From: Heracleum sosnowskyi
Lineage: Eukaryota; Streptophyta; Magnoliopsida; Apiales; Apiaceae
Length of the DNA: 64,000 bases
Assembly (NCBI GenBank): GCA_030848705.1
Contig: CM061243.1
Span: 6,048,001 to 6,112,000 of the forward strand
Direction of reading: 5' to 3'
The first letter of the stretch is position 1, and each line of letters begins with the position of its first letter. The notes under the pieces were generated by a model. That model had not been told where the DNA came from. It worked only from the letters and a program-made list of their open reading frames with translations, and did no database searches. This document shows positions 44,533 to 54,356 of the stretch, in pieces. A program made the translations under genes and the position numbers.

Positions 44533-45833
44533 TGACAAGGCTGTCGCGTGCCTATCAAATAATAATATCTAACAAATCCTTCTAACTATGTAGTAGGGTA
44601 AGTCAGAGTCGATCCCACAGAGACAAACGTATCAATCACTAGTTATTCTTGATTCAATTCAACTAAGCAAGTAACACAATAAATTGTTGAGAGATTATTA
44701 ATCTAAATATTATACTAAAGCAAATTGTATTGTATTATCAATTAACTAAAACATCTAGAATTAAGTATCCCCACTAGCATGAATCGATGCAATTATGATT
44801 TTCCACCCCAATTAATCATACGCTACTCAAGAGGAAAGATGCACCCTATAAAATACCAATAACCTCTCTCGAGTATTAATGGCTTCTCTAAAATACACTC
44901 AAACCTATTTTCATGGTATCATGCAATTTAGAGACATTAAACACAGCATCCTAACTTCCTAACAATCCGTTCTACCTATTTTCATGGAGAAGTTCATGTC
45001 CTTATTGGATAAATCACAACCATCTAAGTCCAACTTTCGATGATAAATAGATATTAGGTTCAAACAATACGCATAATCACGTCTGACATGTTATTGTTAA
45101 TTAAGCACAACTCAATAAGCAAGAGCATACAACATAACTGAATTGGGGGTTGGGGAAAAATCATACATCAATCATAACTAGGGTTCAACTTAACCCTAGA
45201 TTAAAGATCTACTCACTCATAATTAAACTAACAAAACACATAATATAATAAGAACACATGACAATATTAAGAACAGAGAATAAAAACCTTTAATCTTTCT
45301 CCAAGAAGAAAAGTACAAGTCTCCCTATGTATGTATCTATGTATATCTGTCTATATCTGTATATGTATATCTCAGATCTGATGTTTATATACATATTCTC
45401 AAATATTTTAATGCCTTGAGAAAAGTACAATTACGTTTCCTAAACTGATTATGTTTTACAAGGAAAATTCGTAGCTGACTTTTCTTCAGTAAATCTGAGC
45501 CGTTCCTGAATTAATTTAATAATTGGACCACTTTAGAATAAAAGATATTTCCATTATCTTCGCGTGGGCTGTTTAATCGTCCAATTCTGACTTCTATAAC
45601 TCAAGATATGACCCAAACAATGAATTATGTGCAGGCAGCCCAATAAATCCGAATTTCCTTCTAATATATCTCCAAATTAAGCTCTTTATTCTCCAATCCT
45701 TCCAAGTTTAGGATTTCCTTGCTTCCTACAATAAAACATTAAAATTTATTAAATAAAAATCCAATTAAATGCAAAATATAATAAATATGATGAATAAAAT
45801 CATATAAAATATATATAAATATATACTCTATCA
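44533..45833 (-). repeat. 5' LTR of the Athila-like element
   Basis: 1301 bp; differences from the other LTR noticed at the AAGCAAGT/GAACAC, GGTTGGGG and TTAAAG/TATCTAC positions. It lies next to the tRNA-Asp primer site. Confidence 0.95.
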
Positions 45834-46465
45834 AGTATAGATTTGTGTTCTAGGATATATATTCCGCTGGAACTGATACCACAGCTACAGCTCTAGAATG
45901 GGCAATGACAGAACTCTTGAGACACCCGAATGTCATGAATACTGTGCAGAAGGAGGTTAGAGATATTCTTAGTAGCAAACCTAATATAACAGACAAAGAT
46001 TTGGAGAAAATGCAGTATCAGAAAGCAGTGATCAAAGAAACTCTTCGTCTGCATCCACCAATCCCCTTGTTGATTCCAAGATCAGCACGCGAAGATGTGA
46101 AAATGAACAACTATGACATTGCTGCTGGAACAATGGTCTTAATTAATGCCTGGGCTATAGGAAGAGACTCTGCAACATGGAACGAACCAGAGGAGTTTCT
46201 GCCCGAGAGGTTCTTAAATTCGTCTATTGACTTTTAAGGACATGATTTTCAACTGATTCCCTTTGGAGCTGGCAGAAGAGGCTGCCCTGGAATTGCTTTC
46301 GCCATGGCCACCAATGAATTGGTGTTGGCAAATCTTCTCCATAAATTTGACTGGAAGCTTCCAAATGGAACAACTGTGGAGAATTTGGACATGAGTGAAA
46401 GCACCGGTGTCACAATTCACAGAAAAGTTCCTCTTCTTGCTGTTGCAACTTCATGTTGTTTTTAG

Positions 46466-46791
46466 CGTACTTGCAACAAAAACCAGAACCATCTTATTAT
46501 GTTAAATTTAGTAAAAGAAAATTAATGGGACAGATATCCCATTATTATATGTATCACCATCAACTCAATGTAGCTTTTGGTGGTTGTTGTGCTTACATGA
46601 TATGGTTGATGCTGGTAGAATTGTTTCGATAAGCAAATGTTAATTTGTGGATAAAAAATCATAATAATTTTTAAATTTTAAGTCTAATGTGCATACACTT
46701 ATGAACTCTGTCATCACAAGATTTAATTGGTAGATGGTTAAATTTTTTACTTGTTACAGTCTTCGAACTTAAAAACTATACACTTCAATAA
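46466..46791. other. 3' flank of pseudogene C
   Basis: Resembles the 3' flanks of genes B and F (GTAGCTTTTGG, TTGATGCTG, AATTGTTTCG) and stops at the copia LTR. Confidence 0.6.
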
Positions 46792-47657
46792 TGTTAATTC
46801 TTGGTTTATGATGATCAAGTGCAGTCAACAACATTGGACATTGGATTATGCAATGGAGTTAGAATAGGATAAGATAAGTTGTACATTCTAGTTTGACTGA
46901 TTCTATACTTATCTTTTCTAAACAAACTTCTTGAGATAAACCTAGTTTCGAACTTTTCAAAGACTTATCTTTTCAAAGGTTTATCTTTATAAACAAAACT
47001 AACGGATTGTTTTCCAAAGAATTATTCAAATACTTTCAAACAAATCTTTTGAACAAATCTTATCTTGTTTATTGTTTGAAAGATTCTATCCGTTATATTG
47101 TTTCTATATATATCCAAACTCATTCCTTTTCAGAAAGATGACACAACTGTTTTCCGAAGCTAAATTTTATTCTCATCTTGCTTTCTGAAAAATACATTCT
47201 TGTTTCATAATCTTTCAAGATCATTCAGTCAAACAAGAATTAGTTTGAGTTGTAATTGGTTCGTTGTGTGGATTGTATTGATATCAACTTGTTGCCGGGT
47301 TGTGGCAAAGTATTGGTTTCAAAGGTTAGTCAAGGTAGCAAGTGTGCTAGGTAGCAAGTGTGCTAAAGGAAAGGGTTTCTTTCAAGGGACTATCCTATTG
47401 TAACCAAGGAAAGATTGTAAGTTCTTTATCAAATTTGATATAATACATTCTCTATGCTAGTTGGCATGGGGACTTGGATGTAGGCCATAGACTAAGAGTT
47501 AAGGGCCGAACCAAGTAAAAACTTCTGGTGTTCTGCGGTTCATTCTTTTTCAGTTATAACTGTTATACTGCTTATTATTTAATATTCTGTTTACAATTGA
47601 GACTGTCCCATTGTCTGTCTCAATTATAAAGAGACCGTCTCATTTGCTATTTTAACA
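46792..47657 (+). repeat. 5' LTR of the copia element
   Basis: 866 bp, TGTTAA...TTAACA. It contains an internal short duplication (GGTAGCAAGTGTGCTA twice). A 67-codon frame inside (47200-47403) recurs in the other LTR and is not a gene. Confidence 0.95.
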
Positions 47658-47663
47658 GTAACG

Positions 47664-47698
<35 letters not shown>

Positions 47699-48845
47699 TA
47701 TGATGAAGAAGAGACTGCTCCTCGCAAAAAGACATTGGCACTTAATGCAGATGCTGATGAATCTCCTGACGACTCTGATGAGGAAATAGCTCTCCTAACT
47801 AGGAAGTTTCACAAATTTCTGGCTAAAAGGAATACATCAAAGCAACCTATGAAGTCTCAGTTTCCAAAGAAAGATTTTAAATTCTCTTCAAATAAGGTCA
47901 ACAAAGCAGATCCAAGCAAGGATGCATATTTTGAATGTGGGAAGAAAGGACATTTCAAGAAGAACTGTTACAAACTCAAGGCTAAACAAAAAAGCTTTAC
48001 TTACATGGAGTGATGACGAATCAGATGTGGAAATTGACTCCGATGATGAAGTAGCTCAGTTGTGCTTTGCTGGATTTGAAGATAGTGCAAGTGATAACGA
48101 TGAGGTACAAACTGTTCAAGATCATTTACATACGAAAATATCCCCTATTGTATTAATATTACAGGCACAAAACAAGAAGCTTAAGGAAAAGAATGCCTAC
48201 TTAAAACAAGCTTTAAGTGAAGTTCTAAATGAGGTCGACGATTCACTTAAAGATGAAGCAGTAATGTCAGAAAATAGATCATTAGTCGCAAAGGTGGCTA
48301 AACTCACGGAAGAAAACATCTATCTCAAAAATGAGATCGAAATGAGAGATGCATGTCTTGAAGCTCTCAAGAAGGAACCAATGACAACTACATCTGAAAG
48401 TGTCCAAGAAGAAAAAGTTTCTGATCCCTTAGTTCCTGAACTAAAACAGAAAGTGGCTCAGTTAGAGAAAGATCTAGCTAAATGTTTCCATGGTGAAGGA
48501 ACTCTAAATGCTCTACTTGCGGAGCAGAAATCATCACTGGACAAAGAAGGAATAGGTTGTGAATCAACCAAGAAAAATGCATTTCAAAGTGGATACAAAA
48601 GAACACCAATGAAGTACAAAATGCCTTATGAGAAATGTCGAGATTGTGGCAAACCAGGTCACACTACATCAGAATCAAGATTGTGTGGTATCAAGGGCCA
48701 CAATTCTAACTCATGTTATAGATATTCTGTTCCTACATCTGTCAATGTTGTTCAAGTCTGGATTAAGAAATCAGAAAGACATTTATATAATATCTGTGAT
48801 ACTAACACATCAGGACCCAAATTCAAATGGGGACCTAAGAGATAG
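47658..48845 (+). pseudogene. Copia gag remnant, 5' part missing
   Basis: After a TA microsatellite (about 47671-47697), the frame begins within gag (LTRKFHKFLAKR). The CCHC knuckle reads YFECGKKGHFKKNC, with Tyr in place of the first Cys. A frameshift in an A run near 47987 moves reading into a second frame, which runs to TAG at 48843-48845 through an acidic segment and a coiled-coil-like Glu/Lys/Leu region (KNAYLKQALSEVLNEVDDSL) to a second knuckle-like CRDCGKPGH. The capsid region and start codon are absent. Confidence 0.85.
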
Positions 48846-48859
48846 AACGATTTCTGCAG

Positions 48860-51800
48860 GTGTGTTTGAAAGTCCATGTTCCTAGTAACAAATGGATTAT
48901 CGACAGTGGATGTTCGCGTCATATGACTGGGGACAAATCCAAGTTTCTCTCTCTCGAAGCTAAAGAAGGAGGTCTAGTTACACTTGGTGATTCAAATACT
49001 GTTCGCATTATTGGTAAAGGCACTATTGGTAACAACAGGTTTGCTATTACAAATGTTCGTTTAGTTGATGGTTTAAAATATAATCTTATTAGTGTGAGTC
49101 AACTTACTGATGCGGGTCACGAGGTAAGTTTTGGTAAAGATGTATGTTATATTGGTATGAAATCTAACAAAGTTTCCCTAGTAGCAAAACGAAAAGGAAA
49201 TATTTTTGTATTAGATTTTGATGAACAGCATTCAGATATTTGTCTCGCCTCTGTTCAAGAACAACAGATCTTGTGGCATCGACGTCTTGGACATGTTCAC
49301 ATGGATTTGATCCATAAGATATCTTCCCATGACTTAGTTCGAGGTTTACCAAAGCTTAAATATAAGAAGGTGGAACCTTGCTCAGCCTGTCAACTGGGAA
49401 AACAGGTGAAGACATCTTTTACTATTAAGAACAAAGTGTCAACAACAGTTCCTTTGCAACTTCTTCATTTAGATCTTTTTGGTCCAGAACGATATGTAAG
49501 TCTTTGTGGTAAGAATTATGCTTTTGTGATAGTAGATGATTACTCTCGATTTACTTGGGTATTATTCTTGCGTACTAAAGATGAAGCTTTTGTTGAGTTT
49601 AAGGATTTGATTACTAATCTGGAAACTAAGTATTCTGTCAAGCTCAATACTATTCGTAGTGATCATGGTGGTGAATTCGAGAAAGATTTCATAACTTACT
49701 GCAAATCTAGAGGAATCACTCATGAATTCTCAGCTCCAAGGACTCCTCAGCAGAATGGAGTAGTTGAACGCAAAAACAGGGCCTTACAGGAAACAGCTAG
49801 AACATTACTTCATGAGAGTAAGCTTCCAAGAAAGTTTTGGGCTGAAGCGGTACACACTTCCTGTTATGTTTTAAATAGAGTACTTATTCGTCCTATTTTG
49901 CTTAAAACTCCTTATGAATTGCTTAATAAAAGAACTCCTAACATTAATTATTTTCGAGTTTTTGGTTCAAAATGCTTTATTTTAGATACTCAGAATACTC
50001 GAGGTAAGTTTGATCCAAGATCAACTGAAGAAATCTTTTTGGGTTACTCTACTACAAGCAAGGCATACAGAGTTTATAATTCTCTCAAAAACAAGGTGGA
50101 AGAATCTATCAACATCACCTTCAATGAATCTACTCGCAATTTCTCTCCACTGGAAGAAGATGCCCCAGAACTACCGTCTCAATCCCAATTGAGGCAGTCT
50201 CATTCCCAAAAGAGTTCGTCTCTTTCTGGTCAATCAGGCAGTCCAGATACTCCCGGCTCATCTCGGTCACATATCTCTTCACCAGGTTCTTCGAGTCATT
50301 CAGAATCATTGTTAAGCTCTCCTCAGACACCTGGATCAAGCTCTCGGTTGAACACTGATTCTCCTACTACAATGAGACAGTCTCATTCAAATGAGACACC
50401 TCTCAATCACTCTCAGACAGATAATTCCAATGAAGAAGAAATGAGTAATATTCAACTTCCAAAATCTTCCAGAACAGTGAAGAATCATCCTCCCGACAAT
50501 CTTCTTACAGACATAGATCAAGGTATTTCTACCCGAAGTAGACTTAGAAATTTCTGTGCCTTTAGTGCTTTTGTTGCAGAATTCGAACCAAAGAATGCTC
50601 AAGAAGCTGTGGCAGACGAACACTGGTCAGTAGCAATGCAGGAAGAATTGAATCAGTTCGAACGTTGTGATGTATGGGAACTTGTCCCACCTCCTACAAA
50701 TGTCAAAGTTATAGGCACTCGTTGGGTTTTTAAGAACAAGCAAGATGAAGCTGGAAACATTATTCGAAATAAAGCACGTTTGGTGGCACAAGGATACAAT
50801 CAACAGGAAGGCATCGATTTTGATGAAACATACGCTCCTGTTGCTCGCTTAGAAGCTATTCGAATTCTAATGGCATTTGCAGCTCACAAGAACTTCAAAC
50901 TGTATCAGATGGACGTTAAAAGTGCGTTTCTTAATGGTTATCTTAAGGAAGAAGTTTTTGTCAAGCAGCCTCCAGGTTTTATTCATGAAAAATATCCTGA
51001 CTATGTTTATCGACTCAAGAAATCAGTCTACGGTTTGAGACAATCCCCTAGATGCTGGTATGATCGTCTCAGTCAGTTTCTTGTTCAAAATGGCTTCACT
51101 CGTGGTACACTCGATCCAACTTTATTTATTTTTCATAAAAATAGTCATTTGTTATTAGTACAAGTTTATGTTGATGATATTGTGTTCGGATCTACTAACG
51201 AATCATTGTGTAAGTGGTTTTCTGATTGCATGCATAAAGAATTTGACATGAGTTTAATGGGCGAACTTCAATATTTTCTTGGTTTGCAAATAAATCAAAC
51301 TGCTACAGGAATATTTATTCATCAAGGCAAGTACATTGCTGATCTTCTCAAAATATTTGCTCTTGATCATGTTTCACCTAAGTCTACACCTATGAGTACA
51401 TCTATCAAGCTCACTAAGGATGAACAAGGTACCCCTGTAGATGTTACTAAATATCGAGGTATGATTGGTTCTCTGTTATACTTAACTGCCTCTCGTCCTG
51501 ATATCATGTATAGTGTATGCTTGTGTGCCCGGTTTCAATCTCAACCTAAAGAATCTCATTTAAATGCTGTTAAACGTATTTTTAAGTATTTGAAAGGTAC
51601 TAGTGCCTTGGGATTGTTTTATCCAAGCTCTTCTTCCTTTGACTTAATTGGTTTTTCAGATGCTGACTATGCAGGGTCACAGGTTGATCGAAAAAGTACT
51701 AGTGGTGCTTGTGAATATTTAGGTGATTGTTTAGTTGCATGGCACAGTAAAAAGCAAACATCTGTAGCTCTCTCTACTGCTGAAGGTGAATATATCGCCA

Positions 51801-52108
51801 CTGGTAGTTGCTGTGCTCAGATTTTATGGATGCAACAAACACTCCAAGATTTTGGTATTTCTGTATCTCACATTCCTATTTATTGTGATAATACCTCTGC
51901 TATTAATATTTCTAAAAATCCTGTTATGCATTCTCGTACTAAGCATATTGATGTTCGTCACCATTTTCTTCGAGATAATGTATCGAAAGGTAATATTGAG
52001 CTCATCTATATTCCTACTGAAAATCAGCGTGCTGATATTTTTACAAAACCCCTTGCCGAAGACAGGTTTTGTTTCCTCCGTCGTGAACTCGGTATGTGTT
52101 CTATATGA
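48860..52108 (+). CDS. Copia Pol polyprotein (protease, integrase, RT, RNase H)
   Basis: 1082 codons without interruption. Motifs in order: protease IIDSGCSRHMTGD; integrase zinc finger (LWHRRLGHVH...CSACQLGK) and core (LHLDLFGP, AFVIVDDYSRF, IRSDHGGEFE, PQQNGVVERKNR); a Ser-rich linker with repeated SHS/SSP; RT (MDVKSAFLNGYL, VYVDDIVFGS); RNase H (DADYAGSQVDRKSTSG, STAEGEYIA, TENQRADIFTKPL). No ATG opens the frame, so expression would need readthrough or frameshifting from gag, and the damaged gag makes this copy non-autonomous in practice. All catalytic acids listed are present. Confidence 0.95.
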   Translation: MCLKVHVPSNKWIIDSGCSRHMTGDKSKFLSLEAKEGGLVTLGDSNTVRIIGKGTIGNNRFAITNVRLVDGLKYNLISVSQLTDAGHEVSFGKDVCYIGMKSNKVSLVAKRKGNIFVLDFDEQHSDICLASVQEQQILWHRRLGHVHMDLIHKISSHDLVRGLPKLKYKKVEPCSACQLGKQVKTSFTIKNKVSTTVPLQLLHLDLFGPERYVSLCGKNYAFVIVDDYSRFTWVLFLRTKDEAFVEFKDLITNLETKYSVKLNTIRSDHGGEFEKDFITYCKSRGITHEFSAPRTPQQNGVVERKNRALQETARTLLHESKLPRKFWAEAVHTSCYVLNRVLIRPILLKTPYELLNKRTPNINYFRVFGSKCFILDTQNTRGKFDPRSTEEIFLGYSTTSKAYRVYNSLKNKVEESINITFNESTRNFSPLEEDAPELPSQSQLRQSHSQKSSSLSGQSGSPDTPGSSRSHISSPGSSSHSESLLSSPQTPGSSSRLNTDSPTTMRQSHSNETPLNHSQTDNSNEEEMSNIQLPKSSRTVKNHPPDNLLTDIDQGISTRSRLRNFCAFSAFVAEFEPKNAQEAVADEHWSVAMQEELNQFERCDVWELVPPPTNVKVIGTRWVFKNKQDEAGNIIRNKARLVAQGYNQQEGIDFDETYAPVARLEAIRILMAFAAHKNFKLYQMDVKSAFLNGYLKEEVFVKQPPGFIHEKYPDYVYRLKKSVYGLRQSPRCWYDRLSQFLVQNGFTRGTLDPTLFIFHKNSHLLLVQVYVDDIVFGSTNESLCKWFSDCMHKEFDMSLMGELQYFLGLQINQTATGIFIHQGKYIADLLKIFALDHVSPKSTPMSTSIKLTKDEQGTPVDVTKYRGMIGSLLYLTASRPDIMYSVCLCARFQSQPKESHLNAVKRIFKYLKGTSALGLFYPSSSSFDLIGFSDADYAGSQVDRKSTSGACEYLGDCLVAWHSKKQTSVALSTAEGEYIATGSCCAQILWMQQTLQDFGISVSHIPIYCDNTSAINISKNPVMHSRTKHIDVRHHFLRDNVSKGNIELIYIPTENQRADIFTKPLAEDRFCFLRRELGMCSI

Positions 52109-52410
52109 GATAGTTATTCAATAATTTTGTGCTTAGCTAATTTTGTGCAATTAATTGATTCATTACTCATTTTTGTGTGCGTGAATGTGCATTATATAAC
52201 TATTCCATATTTATCTCTGGTGATATACATGCAGTGTATTGTCATATCATTTCATAGTTTCTTTCCTTGTTTCTCGCGCCTGTTTTAATTCTGGACACGT
52301 CTTTTCAGACTTCTCTACCTTCTCAACTTCTTCTACTTTATAACTCTCTCTCTTTCCCCTTTATCCTTTTTACCTCTATCTCTTTTCTTTTCTCTACTCT
52401 CTACCTTCTC

Positions 52411-54006
52411 ATGGCTCGTCGAAATACTAAATCCCGTGCTCCCGGATCGTCATCGGCCTTCAACAAACGTCGTCGCACAATGAATGCAGATTCTGAGCAC
52501 TCTGCTGCTTCCCCAGAGTCTTCTCCACCACATGCAACTACTAGCACCAAGGTTTTGTCAAAGCAGATTTTGAAAGAACGATTGGTTGATTTGGATGTTC
52601 TCACTCGTGCCGGAGTTGTTGATTTGTTCAAGACTCAGGGCTGTTCTCCTCTCCTTTTTCCCTCAGACGTTATTTACCCAGATTTAGTCCGAGAATTTTA
52701 TTCTAATTTCAAGCTCTTAGAAGACAACATGGTTTTTTCGACTGTTCGTGGCCATCCTATAATGTTCAAAGCAGATATCTTGGCAACAATTACTGGAATG
52801 TCGCGCAGTGGTGTGTGTCCTCATACAACGCATCAACCGTTCTTGGCAATTGAAGCTTTGGATTACGAAGCTCAATTAAAGACTATCTTGGGTGATCATT
52901 TTGTCTCCGTTTCTATCAAACCACTGGTATCTGAACTTTCCCCTCTCTCTTTGCTTCTGTTCAAATTATTTCATACAAATGTTTTGCCTCGCAAAAGTGG
53001 TCGTGACAGAGTCACTTATCAAGATACAATTTTATTATCAGTTTTTGTGCAACGTATTCCTTGTGATATTGCTTCTTTGATTATCCTGTCTATGTCTCAT
53101 TGCTCATCTCATGAGTCAATGCATTTGCCTTTTCCTGGTTTGTTGACATCAATTTTTCAATATTTTTTGGTCCCTTTAAAATCTGAAAAATTTGAGAAAT
53201 TGTCTACTGTGTTTGATCTTTCTGTTCTAAATGCTAATAATTTAGTGTTTACTGCATCTGGTGAATTGGTTTTTGATGATGATCATCGGTCTTTTGGTGG
53301 TCTTCCTAATTCTCCAAATTATGCTTCTGATCCTCTAGATCAAAATACCTCTACTGTTCTCAATTCTTTGTTAGTCAAACTCAATGAAAACTCTGCTGCT
53401 ATTGAAAATCTTAATCGCAAGCTTTCTTCTGTTGAGTCTCTTGATTCCCTGACTTCTCAAGTCAGTATGATGCGTGCTTCTTATGAATTGTTTAATAAAC
53501 ACGTTTCTAATTCTCTTGACACCATCAATGCCAAACTATCTGTGTTGTACACCCATGACAAACGTCTGGCCAAGACAGTTGATTTTGAGTTTAACACACT
53601 TCAAGAAGGCATGACTTCAACTGCAAAAGCATGGGAGAAGGAGTTTGTCAAGCTTTTCTTCAAGCTTGGTTCGGAAACGCAATTTCTGTCTAAACAACTT
53701 ACTTCTATGCAGCATAAGGGCTCGATGCCGTGGCATAAGAAGAAGGATTGGATTGGTGATTGTACTCTAGAAGAAATTACTGCACCACTACCTCTTCCAG
53801 CCATCCCTCCTCCGTCTGTTTTTGGCATGACCCGTGAAGAATACAAGGATAAGATTTTCGAGTGGCTTGAAGAACGTGATGGTAAGGCTCCTGACAAGAC
53901 AACCTTGGACAAGCTTTTCTCTGAATATGGTCAAGAACCAGTTTATCAATCTTCCAAGAGTCAAGGCAAGAGGAAGGCAACAGTGGACGTTTCAGATTCT
54001 GAATAA
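52411..54006 (+). CDS. Third ORF in envelope position of the SIRE-type element
   Basis: 531 aa from the ATG at 52411 (MARRNTKSRAPGSSS). Translation could be extended upstream only through a pyrimidine-rich leader that mimics a hydrophobic segment, so this ATG is preferred. The N-terminus is basic and Ser-rich. The middle resembles plant 'putative transposon protein' domains found in this ORF (SDVIYPDLVREFYSNF). The region around residues 360-490 is predicted by eye to be coiled coil (heptad Leu/Ile spacing, ENLNRKLSSVESL). No convincing transmembrane segment is visible within the chosen frame. SIRE-lineage elements carry such an ORF, often called envelope-like; its function is unproven. Confidence 0.8.
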   Translation: MARRNTKSRAPGSSSAFNKRRRTMNADSEHSAASPESSPPHATTSTKVLSKQILKERLVDLDVLTRAGVVDLFKTQGCSPLLFPSDVIYPDLVREFYSNFKLLEDNMVFSTVRGHPIMFKADILATITGMSRSGVCPHTTHQPFLAIEALDYEAQLKTILGDHFVSVSIKPLVSELSPLSLLLFKLFHTNVLPRKSGRDRVTYQDTILLSVFVQRIPCDIASLIILSMSHCSSHESMHLPFPGLLTSIFQYFLVPLKSEKFEKLSTVFDLSVLNANNLVFTASGELVFDDDHRSFGGLPNSPNYASDPLDQNTSTVLNSLLVKLNENSAAIENLNRKLSSVESLDSLTSQVSMMRASYELFNKHVSNSLDTINAKLSVLYTHDKRLAKTVDFEFNTLQEGMTSTAKAWEKEFVKLFFKLGSETQFLSKQLTSMQHKGSMPWHKKKDWIGDCTLEEITAPLPLPAIPPPSVFGMTREEYKDKIFEWLEERDGKAPDKTTLDKLFSEYGQEPVYQSSKSQGKRKATVDVSDSE

Positions 54007-54356
54007 ACTTTACCCTTTTATGATGAAGGGGGAGGAAGTTTATGATGAAATTATTTATGTATGTTAACAGTTAAACATTGTGTTGGTTTGTGTTGGTGTT
54101 GGTTTGACTGATGGTTTGTTTGCTCTAAACATTTATTTGGATTATCCTTGGTTTATGGGATAATATTCGTAGTGATGCATATGTTTGTCTCATTCTATCA
54201 GTCTCACTATCATTTCATCAATGTTTATTGAACTGTTTCATTGCATAATGTTATATATTGCATATAGTTTGTTGTTGTTTGAACAGGTATCAAAGTATCT
54301 TCGAAAGGGGGAGCTTCTATTCCTGTTTCATCGGTATCATCATAAAAGGGGGAGAA
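54007..54356 (+). other. Copia 3' untranslated region and polypurine tract
   Basis: Non-coding; ends in ATAAAAGGGGGAGAA directly before the 3' LTR. GAAAGGGGGAGCTTC at about 54304 is a possible second polypurine tract. Confidence 0.75.

Larger units (their letters stand above)
38414..45833 (-). mobile_element. Non-autonomous Athila-like LTR retrotransposon
   Basis: Two 1301-bp LTRs (TGACAAGG...TATCA as read on the + strand) with AGTAT flanking both sides (38409-38413, 45834-45838). The LTRs differ at about three positions by eye, so the insertion is recent. Coding, primer site and polypurine tract (39715-39728, read TGTGGGGATGTT on the - strand) show - orientation. Only one ORF is present; RT, RNase H and integrase are missing. 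Confidence 0.95.
32791..45841 (-). mobile_element. Non-autonomous Helitron, interrupted by LINE and LTR element
   Basis: On the - strand the 3' end is hairpin CCGTGTTTGGCACGG, then GTTATCAG and CTAA at 32794-32791. The 5' end TCTATACT is at 45841, just beyond the Athila-like element. Pieces 32791-32956, 38302-38413 and 45839-45841 align end to end with the complete 477-bp copy at 55150-55626. Confidence 0.8.
32463..46465 (+). pseudogene. CYP71-type P450 pseudogene C, intron expanded to 13.3 kb by transposons
   Basis: Only the last 127 nt of exon 1 survive (32463-32589, EDFVDILLRIQKETTHG... to the splice donor). Exon 2 is complete in length (45854-46465, 612 nt) and nearly identical to gene B exon 2. 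It keeps AGTDTT, KETLR, PERF and the haem loop, but carries TAA at 46235-46237, where B has AAA after SIDF. The intron 32590-45853 contains a Helitron interrupted by a LINE and an Athila-like element. The Helitron occupies the same intron position as in gene B, so B and C descend from one copy that already had it. Loss of the first 300 codons alone rules out function. Confidence 0.95.

Noticed and set aside
47200..47403. 67-codon frame, repeated at 54765-54968
   Set aside because: Both lie at the same place in the two copia LTRs; it is LTR sequence and not a duplicated gene.
52267..52410. Hydrophobic N-terminal extension of the copia third ORF
   Set aside because: It has no ATG and comes from a pyrimidine-rich leader; the first ATG in frame is at 52411.
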